Origin: Desulfotignum sp.
GTDB lineage: Bacteria > Desulfobacterota > Desulfobacteria > Desulfobacterales > Desulfobacteraceae
Length of the DNA: 33,407 nt
Direction: 5' to 3'
Assembly (NCBI GenBank): GCA_011390635.1
Contig: JAABSA010000038.1
Coordinates: 1 to 33,407, forward strand
The notes under the pieces are model-generated. The model had not been told where the DNA came from. It worked only from the letters and a program-made list of their open reading frames with translations, and searched no databases. A program made the position numbers and the translations under genes. Within the stretch, counting starts at the first letter, position 1, and every line of letters begins with the position of its first letter. This document shows positions 7,371 to 17,047 of this stretch, piece after piece.

Positions 7371-8063
7371 ATGCGCCTGGAATGCAGCGGTTTGAATTTT
7401 GCCTATCCTGAATCAGATACCATGGTCATTGAAGACCTGCAGTTTTCAATGGAGGGACCTGGATTCCACGCGGTGTTCGGCCCGTCCGGTGTGGGCAAGA
7501 CATCCTTTGCAAAATTGCTGGCCAATTACCGAAGCCGGCCGGAACTCCCCATCCAGACCCCGGGCATCCATACCATCTTGTATTCCTACAACCTGGAGCG
7601 GCTGCCCGGGTGGTCCTCCACCGGCCGCCATCTGGACCGAGTCTGCCCTGCAGACAGGCAGGATCTGAAAAAGGCGCTGATCGATATTTTCCAGCTGAAC
7701 CCGGTGCTGGGTGCACGGTTTTCCCAGCTGTCCATGGGCCAGCAGAACCGCATGAACCTGATCCGGTACCTGCTCCAGGATTTTGATTTGCTGATCCTGG
7801 ACGAGAGCCTGGCAAATGTGGATGAAAAACTGCGTCAGACCATCCTGCTGGCCGTAAAAGAGTTGTTCTCCAACAAAATGTTTTTGTATATTTCCCACAA
7901 CCTCATGGAAGTGGCCCGGTTCTGCAAAGATATCCTGGTGTTGACACAGCCGTCCCGAAAAAAGCCCAGCAAAATAGTATCAGGACAGGATGACACCAGA
8001 ATCCCTGTCTTGGAAAAACCATCCCTGGACCGGATCATGCTGGAGGTCATGAATGCTTTTTAG
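7371..8063 (+). CDS. ABC transporter ATP-binding protein (nitrate/sulfonate/NMT1-type importer)
   Basis: Cytoplasmic ATPase that would power the importer encoded by the next two genes; 230 residues, slightly short for the family. Walker A GPSGVGKT is at residues 37-44, the signature LSMGQ at 120-124, Walker B LLILDE at 140-145, a D-loop ANVDE follows and the switch His is at 176 (ISHN). The Q-loop is unusual: where SsuB/TauB proteins have VFQ-x-LLPW this one has LYSYNLERLPGW (about 70-81) with no Gln. GGGAG lies 6 bases before the ATG. It is the first gene of a five-gene plus-strand operon; its last 11 bases overlap the permease gene. Family certain, substrate unknown. Confidence 0.9.
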   Translation: MRLECSGLNFAYPESDTMVIEDLQFSMEGPGFHAVFGPSGVGKTSFAKLLANYRSRPELPIQTPGIHTILYSYNLERLPGWSSTGRHLDRVCPADRQDLKKALIDIFQLNPVLGARFSQLSMGQQNRMNLIRYLLQDFDLLILDESLANVDEKLRQTILLAVKELFSNKMFLYISHNLMEVARFCKDILVLTQPSRKKPSKIVSGQDDTRIPVLEKPSLDRIMLEVMNAF

Positions 8064-8820
8064 GCGGATTTACCAGTTCATGATTGTGTATGCGGTGTTT
8101 CTGGCCATCCTGCTGGCAGTTAAAAAAGGGTTGTCCTTATCTGATTATGTGATTCCGGGGCTTCCTTTGATCCTGGAGACGGCAGTACAGATGTCGGCCG
8201 GATACCTCAGGGATGTAATGGATACCCTGTCTGTCACCGTCCTGGGCCAGGGCATCTCTATTTTCATGGCGTTTTTTGTAGGCATTCTGGGCCGCAAATC
8301 ATCCTGGGCCGGCTCCATGATCCGGGTGACCGCTTACAATATCCAGGCCTATCCCATCGTGGCCCTGGCTCCCATCATCTTTATTCTATTAGGGGACGGG
8401 TTTTTGTCCCGGCTGCTCATTGCTTCCATGATCTGCTATTTTCCGCTGCTGTTGTCTGTGCTGGGGGTGATGGCCGCACCGGTGGAAAATATCGAGCATT
8501 TTTACATTGCCACCGGCCGGATGCGCTGGCAGCTGGAGGTGAAAATTCGGGCCTTTGAAAATTTGAGCAAACTGACTACCGTCATTGCCGGCAGTGCCAC
8601 CCTGGCCATGGCCGGCACCATTGTGGCGGAATTCATTGCCGCCAATGCCGGCATCGGATACAGTATCCGCATCGCCCTGTACCAGAGCAACCTGGCTGCT
8701 ATTCTCACGGCCCTGTTCATGATCGGTATCATCATTTCCATTTACCAGGGGATCCTGGAAACCCTGGGAGAAATGGTGAAGGCCAAATGGGGATCTGAAA
8801 ACAAAGAGGAGCTGTTATGA
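8053..8820 (+). CDS. ABC transporter permease (SsuC/TauC/ThiX-like)
   Basis: Inner-membrane channel subunit of a binding-protein-dependent importer, 255 residues. It shows five to six hydrophobic segments, starting with QFMIVYAVFLAILLAV near the N-terminus. The cytoplasmic coupling (EAA-like) loop lies around FYIATGRMRWQLEVKIRAF and is followed by a helix with TIVAEFIAANAGIGYSI, a pattern typical of SsuC-type permeases. The start is fixed by GGAGG six bases upstream (8042-8046), inside the end of the ATPase gene. Its stop overlaps the binding-protein start as ATGA. Order and overlaps show the three importer genes are translated together. Confidence 0.9.
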   Translation: MLFRRIYQFMIVYAVFLAILLAVKKGLSLSDYVIPGLPLILETAVQMSAGYLRDVMDTLSVTVLGQGISIFMAFFVGILGRKSSWAGSMIRVTAYNIQAYPIVALAPIIFILLGDGFLSRLLIASMICYFPLLLSVLGVMAAPVENIEHFYIATGRMRWQLEVKIRAFENLSKLTTVIAGSATLAMAGTIVAEFIAANAGIGYSIRIALYQSNLAAILTALFMIGIIISIYQGILETLGEMVKAKWGSENKEELL

Positions 8821-9812
8821 AACATGCAAATATTTTGGGACCCTTACTGGTTATGATTGCCTGCATCTGCATTGCCGGGTTGTCTGACAGTCGGGCGGAG
8901 CAGATATCTTTGAACTATCGGCTGAAATGGTTGTTCAACACCAGTGTGGCCGGTGATATCCTTGCTCAGGAGAAGGGGTATTTTGCAGCTGCCGGACTGG
9001 TTGTCACCGTCAAGGAGGGCAGTCCGGAAAAAGATGCAATCAAGGAGCTGGAACTGGGATATGCCGATTTCGGGGTGGCTTCGGCAGACCAGGTGATCAG
9101 GGCCCTGGAAAAAGGGGCGGATGTGGTGGTGCTGGCCCAGATTTTTCAGACCAATCCCATGCAGTGGATTTACCGGGACAGTCAGATACAGATCACCCGG
9201 CTGTCTGATTTACAGGGCTGCCGCATGGGCATCACATACGGGGGAAATGATGAAACCATCATGAAAACCCTGCTGGCAAAGGCCGGCCTGACCCTAAGGG
9301 ATGTGCAGGTAACCGGTGTGCGATTCGACTTTACCCCTTTTTTGAGGAAGCAGGTGACCCTCTGGCCGGTCTACCGAAATTCCCAGGGTGTGATCCTGGC
9401 AGGACAGCTGGCCAGGGAAGGCGAATCGGTTCGGTTTTTCAACCCGGCTGACTTTGGTGTGGATTTTGTGGCCAATTCCGTGGTGACTTCCGGTAAAATG
9501 GCGGCGGATCATCCGGATCAGATTGAACGGTTTTTATCGGCACTGCTGAAGGCCTGGGAAGCTGCCATGGATCCGGCCAACCAGGACCAGGTACTGGCAG
9601 CCGTGAAAAAATATGATACAGGCACCCAGGGGGATGTGCAGAAAGCCCAGCTGGATGCCACAAGGAACCTGGTCAAACCCCGACCTGATATCGCCGTGGG
9701 CCGGATTCAGCAGGCAGCCTGGGCACAGACCGAAGCCATCATGCTGGAGCAGGGTCTGATCCGGCAGCCGGTGGATGTCACCTCCCGGCTCAGCATGCAC
9801 CACGTGAAATAA
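8817..9812 (+). CDS. ABC transporter substrate-binding protein, NMT1/THI5-like (SsuA/ThiY superfamily)
   Basis: Periplasmic binding protein that delivers the ligand to the permease; 331 residues. The signal sequence occupies about residues 1-27 and is probably cleaved at SRA before EQISL; a weak lipobox-like MIAC is also present, so a lipoprotein cannot be excluded. The mature protein starts with RLKWLFNTSVAGDILAQEKGYF, the typical first strand and helix of NMT1/ThiY proteins, and includes YGGNDE, which matches the GGN(E/D) ligand-loop pattern of this family. Relatives bind pyrimidine precursors of thiamine, alkanesulfonates or riboflavin-like compounds; no thiamine genes or TPP element accompany it, so the ligand is open. 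GAGGAG lies 5 bases before the start. The macroglobulin gene follows after a very short gap. Confidence 0.88.
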   Translation: MKHANILGPLLVMIACICIAGLSDSRAEQISLNYRLKWLFNTSVAGDILAQEKGYFAAAGLVVTVKEGSPEKDAIKELELGYADFGVASADQVIRALEKGADVVVLAQIFQTNPMQWIYRDSQIQITRLSDLQGCRMGITYGGNDETIMKTLLAKAGLTLRDVQVTGVRFDFTPFLRKQVTLWPVYRNSQGVILAGQLAREGESVRFFNPADFGVDFVANSVVTSGKMAADHPDQIERFLSALLKAWEAAMDPANQDQVLAAVKKYDTGTQGDVQKAQLDATRNLVKPRPDIAVGRIQQAAWAQTEAIMLEQGLIRQPVDVTSRLSMHHVK

Positions 9813-9814
9813 AA

Positions 9815-9818
9815 GGAG
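9815..9818 (+). promoter_or_regulatory. Shine-Dalgarno deciding the macroglobulin start
   Basis: GGAG lies 2 bases before the ATG at 9821 but 8 bases before the second in-frame ATG at 9827. The second spacing is normal, the first too short, so 9827 is preferred. Confidence 0.6.
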
Positions 9819-9826
9819 ATATGCCC

Positions 9827-12800
9827 ATGAAACAGATTCGGAGCTCATTGGTTTTGCTGGTCCTGGTGATGGGTTTTCTGTCATCTGTGCAGATCGTCAG
9901 TGCATTTGATGCACAATTTGCCGGCCAGCAGACCGTAGATGGACAAAATGCGGTTGCTGTCACATTTTCCCGGGACCTGGACACCACCCAGCACCTGGAT
10001 CTGTTCTTTGACATTTTCATGGAAGGCGATATCCCCGTGGAGGGGGCATGGATTCTGTCCAAAGATCCTGCAACCGTTTATTTCCCCAATGTAAAACCAG
10101 ATACCCGGTATGTGGTATCCATAGCCGGGGGGGTGAAATCCCGTACCGGACAGCAGCTGGTATATCCCCGGACTTTTGTGGTGAAGACCCGGCCGGTGGA
10201 GCCCATGATCGGGTTTGGTACCAGCGGATTTGTCCTGGCATCCCGGCTGACAAAGGGGCTGCCGGTTGTCACTTTGAACAGGGCCCGGGCAGACATAGAT
10301 TTTTTTAAGGTCAAACCGGATAAACTGGCCGCATTCTTCGGGGTTTTTTCCCGTGAAAACAAATTGTATTACTACCAGAGCCCGGAATTGCAGCAATTCA
10401 CCGATCTGGTCTATTCGGGCCGGTGGGATCTTGACATCAAAAAAGATTTGAGAACGGACGTCAATATCCCCATTACCCATATTACGGCATTGCAACCGCC
10501 GGGCGTATATTTTGCCGTACTAAAAGGGGCTGGTGTATATGACTATGCTTACAGTGCCATCTGGTTTTGTATCAGTGACCTGGGTATCCATGCCAGAAAA
10601 TATGACCAGGCTTTGCAGTTTCATTTACAGAGCCTTGAGACTGCAAAGCCTGTGGCCAATGTTCAGGTGACCGGTGTCAACAAGGACGGTACAACCGTTT
10701 TCCAGGAGCGTACCAGCGAAGAGGGTCTGGTGGCGGTTTTCGGCACATTCAATGACCTTGTGCTGGTGACGGCTGCCAAAGATACCCATATCAGCCTGCT
10801 CCCCATGAATGTTCCGGCCCTGGACCTGTCGGAATTTCGCACTGCCGCCGCCATGTACCGGCCGGTGGATCTGTTTGTCTATGGTCCCAGGGATATTTAC
10901 CGGCCCGGTGAAACAGTCCCCATGGACGGCCTTCTCCGGAACCAGGACGGGGGTATGGTCCCTGCCGTTCCCATCCAGGCCGGGGTGTTTGCCCCGGACG
11001 GACGGATGATCCATGAATTTTTATGGCAGCCCCGGGGAGATAATTATTATACCACCCAATACCATCTGCCTGACAATGCCCTGACCGGTAACTGGGAGGT
11101 ACGGTTTTCCCAGGCCGGCAGTCTGCTGACGACCTATCCCTTCCTGGTGGCGGAGTTCCTGCCTGAGCGCATGCAATGTGATATCAGTAATCCCAATGGT
11201 CAAACTGATATTCTGGGCAGGGAACAGGACCTGAAAATCAATGTGTCAGGAGCATTTCTGTATGGTGCACCGGCTGCGGCAAGCAAAGTGGATGCCGTGA
11301 TCCACATCAAACCGGCCAGAAAGCTTTTCGCGGAAAAATGGCCCGGCTATACCTTCGGCCAGACCCATGGGCTTGTGACCCATTCCTTTACCACCAAAAA
11401 GATTACACTTGATCCGGCGGGTCAGGGGATACTGGCCGTTGACACCCAGTGGCAGGAGGTTACTTCTCCCCACTGGGTAACCGCCAATGTCAGCCTGTAT
11501 GATTCCGGCGGCCGGCCGGTGGTGCGGAACCGGTCCTGGCAGGTATGGCCGGCACAGACCCTGGTGGGCATTCGGTCCCTGGCTGAGGATGGACAGGTGG
11601 ACCAGGATGCCTTCGCCCGGTTTGAGGTGATGCGGGTGGATAAAACCGGCCGGCGGATCATGGCAGAGAATCTGAAAGTCACGGTGATCAAAGAACACAG
11701 AGAATATTACTGGGAATTGGTGAACGGGGCCTGGGAGTGGAAATCCTCCAGCCGGTTTTATCCCGTGGACCGGTATTCGATTGATATTCCGGACCAGGAA
11801 AGTATTCTGGTGGAAGTCCCGGTGGACTGGGGCGGATACCGCCTGGAGATACATGATCCAGCCACGGGACTTACCACCTCCCATGACATCTGGGCGGGAT
11901 GGCAGCCCAGAGGATCTGAAGGCAAAGACCTGAACCGGCCGGACCGGGTGGATCTGATCCTGGACAAAAAAGCCTATGTACCGGGAGATCAGATACAGGT
12001 GACCGTGAAAGCGCCGGAAGGCGGTTCCGGATATCTGTTTGTGGAAGCTGACACCAACCTGCTCACCCGGCCTATCACCATACCCCCGGAAGGGGCGGAA
12101 GTGACGATTGCAATGGATCCGGCCTGGCAGCGCCATGACCTGTATGTGTCTGCCGTGGTGGTGCGTCCCGGGGAAAGCCGTTCCGGGCATCTGCCCAAGC
12201 GGGCCGTGGGGCTGGTGCATCTTCCCCTGGACCGCCTGCACCGGCAGCTGGCTGTGGATATCCAGATGCCGGCAAAAATGGAGCCGGGCCGGAGGATCGC
12301 GGTGCCGGTCCGGGTGCGGCATGTTGACGGCCGAATTCCTTCCAGCGCTTATGTGACCCTGGCAGCCGTGGATGCCGGCATTCTTAATCTCACCGGATAT
12401 GATACCCCTTCTCCTTTTGATTATTTTTTCGGGCCCCGGCAATATGGGACAGAGCTCCATGATATCTACCAGAAATTGATCGAGACCAATGACGGTGCAT
12501 GGGCCAGGCATCGGTTCGGCGGTGATGCCCCCACTCTTTCCCGGGGCGGGGACCGGCCTGCCACGGATGTACAGATCATTTCTTTGCACCGGGCAGCCAT
12601 TGCAGCAGATGATACCGGCATGGCCATGTTCCATCTGGATATCCCGGCGTTTAACGGACGTGTAAGACTCATGGCAGTGGCCCATACCACTTCGGATTTT
12701 GGATCAGAGGACCATGACCTGACCTTGGCATCCCCTCTGGTAACCCAGATGACCATGCCCCGGTTTCTGGCTGCAGGGGACCATGCCCGGCTGGTGCTGG

Positions 12801-14638
12801 ATCTGCACAACCTGACCAACACCAGCCAGGATATTACCCTGGACATTACCGCAGATTTGCCCCTCAAAATACAGGGATCCGTGGACAGACATCTTCGTCT
12901 GGCACCGGATGAAAAACAATCGGTGTCCATCCCGGTGGCGGCAGAAACCGCCCCGGGCAGAGCAACCATCGCCTGCACCATCCAGGGGCTTGTGAAAGAA
13001 GGAGTTCAGCGCACCCTGGAGCGGTCCTGGTTTCTGGAAACCCGGCCGGCCTATCCGGCCCTGTCCATGGCATGGCACAAGACCCTGGTTCCCGGTGAAT
13101 CCTTTGTGCCGGAACCTGTCCCCAATCTGATCCGGCAAACCGTTGCGGTGCTTGCCGGCATGGGGTCTGCCCCACCCATCAATGTGTCTGAACATGTCCG
13201 TACCCTGGATGCCTATCCCTATGGCTGCCTGGAACAGACCGTCAGCAGCCTGTTCCCCCATGTGATCCTGGGCAGTGCAGATATGGCGGAACTGGGGGTG
13301 AAATCAGCACCCGATGATATTACATCCGGAAAAATCCGCAGGGGTATTCAGCTGCTGGGGGAAAAGCAGAAAACCACCGGAGGCTTTGGTATGTGGAACA
13401 GCAGCGGACCTGAAAATGCCTGGCTTACCGCCTATGCGGTTCATTTTCTGATCCTGGCCGACCAGGCCGGGTATGCAGTGCCGAAACAATCCATGAAACA
13501 GGCATTGGACCGGCTCCTGGTTTTTGTGAGGCGGCCCGGGGCAATCCCCATGGAAGGATATTATCCTCCCGGCCCTTACAAGGCATCGGTGCAGGCATAT
13601 GCCGCCTTTGTCCTGGCAATGGGACAATCTTTGACCCTGGGGGATGCCCGGGCGGTTTTCCAGGCGGCCGAGGGTCAGTTCCAGGGGGCCCTGGCCTTTG
13701 TCCATGCGGGCCTGGCCCTGCATCTGGCCGGAGACAAGCTTCTGGCGGAATATGCCTTTGAGCGGGCCCTGCAAATCCGGCGGTCGGAAAACGTGTTTTC
13801 GGGAGATTTCGGGTCTGATCTTCGGGACCTGGGCGCTGCCTGTTACCTGGTTTCAGTGCATGCCCCGGATTACCCTAACCGGGATCTGTTCCTTTCGGCA
13901 TTGGAGCCCCTGGTTTCCCGGCAGAAATGGTTCAGCACCCAGGAGCGCAATGCCCTGGTCATGGCAGGGGCAGCCCGGCAAAAAACTCCCCAGAAGAGAT
14001 GGCAGGCAGCAGTTCTGGCCAACGGCATCCGCAAGGATCTGGACCACACCCGCCAGAAACAGATGGTGTACGCCGGCGGCCTGGCTGACCGGGGACTGGA
14101 AATCATCAATACCGGGCAGACCGATCTGTTTGTGAATATGGTGCTGTCCGGATATCCTGACCAGGCACCTGAACCCTCATTCAAGGGTGTAAAAATCACC
14201 CGGCGGTATCTGGATGTGAACGGGAATGTTGTGTCCCTCGACCAGGCTGCCACGGGGGACAGGATGCTGGTGGAACTGGCAGTGGCGGCCGACCAGGATA
14301 TGCCCCATTGTCTGGTGGTGGATCTTCTGCCCGCAGGCATGGAGCTGGAAGACCCTCATTTGTCGGGCAGCACGGTGACAGACGGCATTATGGTGGATGG
14401 AAAATCGGTGGCAGAATGGCACAACGCACATGACACGCGCCATACCGAATACAGAGATGACCGGTTTGTGGCAGCCCTGAACATCCGGGCCAACCTGGAA
14501 AACCGGCGGTTTTATGCGGTCCGCCTGGTAAGCCCGGGCCGTTTTCATGTGCCGCCGCCCCTGGTGGAAGATATGTATAAACCCTGGATCCGTGGTATCG
14601 GATCCGGTGGTGACATTCTGGAAATTCCGGATTCATAG
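9827..14638 (+). CDS. Bacterial alpha-2-macroglobulin family protein with thioester motif (YfhM-like)
   Basis: Very large (about 1,603 residues) extracytoplasmic protein that traps proteases through a bait region and a reactive thioester. The signal peptide (MKQIRSSLVLLVLVMGFLSS onward) ends with a type I site at VSA before FDAQF; E. coli YfhM is instead a lipoprotein. N-terminal Ig-like and macroglobulin domains include VDLFVYGPRDIYRPGETVPM (around residue 345) typical of MG domains. The MG7-MG8 region includes VTLAAVDAGILNLTGYDTPS and PRFLAAGDHARLVLDLHN. The thioester CLEQ is intact at Cys1134-Gln1137 in YPYGCLEQT, followed by a helical thioester domain and a C-terminal beta-rich receptor-like domain. 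Activity on proteases is inferred from the family. It is followed 5 bases later by pbpC, as in E. coli, but sits behind an ABC importer. Confidence 0.95.
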   Translation: MKQIRSSLVLLVLVMGFLSSVQIVSAFDAQFAGQQTVDGQNAVAVTFSRDLDTTQHLDLFFDIFMEGDIPVEGAWILSKDPATVYFPNVKPDTRYVVSIAGGVKSRTGQQLVYPRTFVVKTRPVEPMIGFGTSGFVLASRLTKGLPVVTLNRARADIDFFKVKPDKLAAFFGVFSRENKLYYYQSPELQQFTDLVYSGRWDLDIKKDLRTDVNIPITHITALQPPGVYFAVLKGAGVYDYAYSAIWFCISDLGIHARKYDQALQFHLQSLETAKPVANVQVTGVNKDGTTVFQERTSEEGLVAVFGTFNDLVLVTAAKDTHISLLPMNVPALDLSEFRTAAAMYRPVDLFVYGPRDIYRPGETVPMDGLLRNQDGGMVPAVPIQAGVFAPDGRMIHEFLWQPRGDNYYTTQYHLPDNALTGNWEVRFSQAGSLLTTYPFLVAEFLPERMQCDISNPNGQTDILGREQDLKINVSGAFLYGAPAAASKVDAVIHIKPARKLFAEKWPGYTFGQTHGLVTHSFTTKKITLDPAGQGILAVDTQWQEVTSPHWVTANVSLYDSGGRPVVRNRSWQVWPAQTLVGIRSLAEDGQVDQDAFARFEVMRVDKTGRRIMAENLKVTVIKEHREYYWELVNGAWEWKSSSRFYPVDRYSIDIPDQESILVEVPVDWGGYRLEIHDPATGLTTSHDIWAGWQPRGSEGKDLNRPDRVDLILDKKAYVPGDQIQVTVKAPEGGSGYLFVEADTNLLTRPITIPPEGAEVTIAMDPAWQRHDLYVSAVVVRPGESRSGHLPKRAVGLVHLPLDRLHRQLAVDIQMPAKMEPGRRIAVPVRVRHVDGRIPSSAYVTLAAVDAGILNLTGYDTPSPFDYFFGPRQYGTELHDIYQKLIETNDGAWARHRFGGDAPTLSRGGDRPATDVQIISLHRAAIAADDTGMAMFHLDIPAFNGRVRLMAVAHTTSDFGSEDHDLTLASPLVTQMTMPRFLAAGDHARLVLDLHNLTNTSQDITLDITADLPLKIQGSVDRHLRLAPDEKQSVSIPVAAETAPGRATIACTIQGLVKEGVQRTLERSWFLETRPAYPALSMAWHKTLVPGESFVPEPVPNLIRQTVAVLAGMGSAPPINVSEHVRTLDAYPYGCLEQTVSSLFPHVILGSADMAELGVKSAPDDITSGKIRRGIQLLGEKQKTTGGFGMWNSSGPENAWLTAYAVHFLILADQAGYAVPKQSMKQALDRLLVFVRRPGAIPMEGYYPPGPYKASVQAYAAFVLAMGQSLTLGDARAVFQAAEGQFQGALAFVHAGLALHLAGDKLLAEYAFERALQIRRSENVFSGDFGSDLRDLGAACYLVSVHAPDYPNRDLFLSALEPLVSRQKWFSTQERNALVMAGAARQKTPQKRWQAAVLANGIRKDLDHTRQKQMVYAGGLADRGLEIINTGQTDLFVNMVLSGYPDQAPEPSFKGVKITRRYLDVNGNVVSLDQAATGDRMLVELAVAADQDMPHCLVVDLLPAGMELEDPHLSGSTVTDGIMVDGKSVAEWHNAHDTRHTEYRDDRFVAALNIRANLENRRFYAVRLVSPGRFHVPPPLVEDMYKPWIRGIGSGGDILEIPDS

Positions 14639-14643
14639 AGACA

Positions 14644-16983
14644 GTGGCACAACAGAAAAAGCAAAGTCCCGGCCCGGGACTGCACATGCTGCGGTGCAGT
14701 GCTGCTGGGTTTTTCCTGCTGATTCTCCTGCCCATGGTGCTGGTCTGGTGCCTGGACAAGGTGTTTCCGGTCCGCCTGGATCACCGGCACATGGCCACGG
14801 TGGTTACAGCTTCCGACGGAACTCCCCTGCGGGCCTTTGCCGATCCGTCCGGAACCTGGCGCTACCCGGTCACCCCTGACCAGGTATCCCCTTTGTACCT
14901 GCAGGCCCTGCTCACCTATGAAGACCGATGGTTTTATTACCATCCCGGGGTGAATCCTTTTGCCATGATCCGGGCATGTTTCCAGAACCTGGGTGCCGGC
15001 AGGATCGTGTCCGGGGGATCCACATTGACCATGCAGGTGGCCAGAATATTGTTTTCCGCCCCGGATGCTGATGTCTGGACAGCCAAATTCCGGCAGCTGT
15101 TCCGGGCGTTTCAGCTGGAAATGCGGTTTTCAAAAAAAGAGATCCTGGGTCTCTACCTGACCCATGCCCCGTTCGGTGCCAATATCGAAGGGATTTGGGC
15201 GGCTTCCCAGACCTGGCTGGCCCGGGATCCCATGGACCTGACACATGCCGAGGCCGCCCTGCTGGCGGTGCTGCCCCAGGCACCCGGCTTTTACCGGCCT
15301 GACCGCCACAGCAACCGGGCCAGGCAGGCCAGGGACAAGGTGCTGGACCGCATGGCCGCCTTTGGGGTCTGGTCCAGAGACCAGGTGCTGGCGGCCAGAC
15401 AGGAACCCGTGGCAGCCTTGCGCTTCCAGGCCCCCATGGCAGCGCCGTTGGCCGCCCGCAGGCTGATCCGGGAACATCCCGGCCGGGCCGTGATCCATAC
15501 CTGCCTGGATTATAATCTTCAGCTCCATGTGGCATCCCTGGTAAAATCGTATGTGTCATCATTTGCCGATCATCAGTCCGGGGCCGTGCTGGTGGTGGAC
15601 CATGATACACTCGAAGTAAAGGCCTATGCCGGGTCGGCGGATTTTTTGAACCCTTTGCGTGCAGGGCATGTGGATATGATCCAGGCCCTGCGGTCTCCGG
15701 GATCCACACTCAAACCCTTTGTATACGGCATGGCCATGGATCAGGGCCTGATTCATTCCCACTCGCTGCTGCTGGATATTCCCCGTTACGGCCAGGCCTA
15801 CCAGCCGGATAATTTTACCGGGGGATTTCTGGGACCGGTGAGTGTGGCAAAGGCTTTGGACCTGTCTCTCAATGTTCCGGCAGTGCAGGTGCTGGCGGCT
15901 TTCGGACCCCGGACATTCCATGACCGGTTGAAAAACGCAGGCGCGGAATTGCTGTTTTCCGGCGCACCCAACCTGAGTATGATTCTGGGGGGTGTGGGCA
16001 CGGACCTGGAATCCCTGGTAACCCTGTATACGGGTCTTGCCAGACAGGGCCTGGCCGGCCGCCCCCGGTTGACAAAGGATGTACCAATACAGGAACGGTT
16101 TCTCATGAGCCCCGGGGCGGCCTATATCATGAAAGAACTATTGTCCCGTCCAATGCCCGGCACAGAAGGAGTCAGCCGCCTGGCAGGCCGGGTGCCAGTA
16201 GCCTGGAAAACCGGAACCAGCTATGGATTCCGGGATGCCTGGGCACTGGGAATCATGGGCAGGCACACGGTGGGGGTATGGATCGGCCGGCCTGACGGCA
16301 CCCCGTCCCCCGGCCAGTACGGGGCAGTCACTGCATTACCGCTGCTGGTCCGGGTCTTGGAAAGTCTTCCCGGATCTTTTGCCCGAAAGCCCCAGCCTGC
16401 AAATGTTACCAGGCAGACCATCTGCTGGCCCATGGGGCTTGCCCCTGACCAGACACCGGGTTCCTGTGTGGTGCGCCATGAGGCCTGGATCCTGAATAAC
16501 TGGATCCCCCCCACCTTGACGGAGCCGGACCAGGGTCCATTGCGCCGGACTTTCTGGGTTGATGATGCAGGCCATCGGGCCGGTCCTTTATGCGGCGGGT
16601 GTTACAAAAAAACAGTGGATTTGTGGCCCGGGGGAGTTGAACCATGGCTCCCGGCACCCTGGCGGCACGATGCGCTGATACCCGAAGCATCACCAGCCTG
16701 CCCGGATCTGGCCCCCTTGTCCAAAAACCAGGTGAAGATTATTTCCATTACCGATAACAGCATTATGCGCCGGCCACCGGGACAGGCAGATTCGCCTGTC
16801 ATTCCTTTGCAGGTCATTGGCGGACAGGGTAATCTGGTGTGGTTTTTAAACCGGATTCCCCTGGAAACCGCAAAAACAGATGGATTGCCCATGCCCGAAC
16901 CAGGCAGTTATGATCTGGCGGTCATGGATGGGGCCGGCAATTATGACAAGATCTCATTTACCGTGAATCAATCAATTCCATGA
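14644..16983 (+). CDS. pbpC: Penicillin-binding protein 1C, bifunctional glycosyltransferase/transpeptidase
   Basis: Peptidoglycan synthase, 779 residues, GTG start 5 bases after the macroglobulin stop; an ATG at 14692 is a weaker alternative. One N-terminal membrane helix (FFLLILLPMVLVW). The GT51 domain shows LTYEDRWFYYHPGVNPFAMI, then GGSTLTMQVAR, KKEILGLYLTHAPFGANIEG and ALLAVLPQAPGFYRPDRH. The transpeptidase has the SXXK nucleophile Ser354-T-L-Lys357, SXN Ser408-Leu-Asn410 and KTG at 522-524 (KTGTS). The C-terminal roughly 190 residues, with several Cys, match the PBP1C-specific C-terminal domain. PBP1C plus alpha-2-macroglobulin is a recognised envelope-repair and protease-trapping pair. 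All catalytic residues are intact. Confidence 0.95.
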   Translation: MAQQKKQSPGPGLHMLRCSAAGFFLLILLPMVLVWCLDKVFPVRLDHRHMATVVTASDGTPLRAFADPSGTWRYPVTPDQVSPLYLQALLTYEDRWFYYHPGVNPFAMIRACFQNLGAGRIVSGGSTLTMQVARILFSAPDADVWTAKFRQLFRAFQLEMRFSKKEILGLYLTHAPFGANIEGIWAASQTWLARDPMDLTHAEAALLAVLPQAPGFYRPDRHSNRARQARDKVLDRMAAFGVWSRDQVLAARQEPVAALRFQAPMAAPLAARRLIREHPGRAVIHTCLDYNLQLHVASLVKSYVSSFADHQSGAVLVVDHDTLEVKAYAGSADFLNPLRAGHVDMIQALRSPGSTLKPFVYGMAMDQGLIHSHSLLLDIPRYGQAYQPDNFTGGFLGPVSVAKALDLSLNVPAVQVLAAFGPRTFHDRLKNAGAELLFSGAPNLSMILGGVGTDLESLVTLYTGLARQGLAGRPRLTKDVPIQERFLMSPGAAYIMKELLSRPMPGTEGVSRLAGRVPVAWKTGTSYGFRDAWALGIMGRHTVGVWIGRPDGTPSPGQYGAVTALPLLVRVLESLPGSFARKPQPANVTRQTICWPMGLAPDQTPGSCVVRHEAWILNNWIPPTLTEPDQGPLRRTFWVDDAGHRAGPLCGGCYKKTVDLWPGGVEPWLPAPWRHDALIPEASPACPDLAPLSKNQVKIISITDNSIMRRPPGQADSPVIPLQVIGGQGNLVWFLNRIPLETAKTDGLPMPEPGSYDLAVMDGAGNYDKISFTVNQSIP

Positions 16984-17047
16984 CCGGCAATCGGTTGATG
17001 GGCCAGCGGTTTTTCACTGACAGGCACCATGCTATGGTTGCCGGTCA
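16981..17047. repeat. 10-bp inverted repeat across the pbpC/coaX convergent junction
   Basis: TGACCGGCAA (16981-16990) and TTGCCGGTCA (17038-17047) are exact inverted copies 47 bases apart. The left arm includes the pbpC stop codon; the right arm is in the last codons of coaX. The loop is long and no T-run follows, so it is not a classical terminator. Confidence 0.4.

Noticed and set aside
11246-12685. Minus-strand open frame of 479 codons
   Set aside because: It lies wholly antisense to the alpha-2-macroglobulin gene; its length comes from the GC-rich codon use of the sense gene, and no domain is recognisable.
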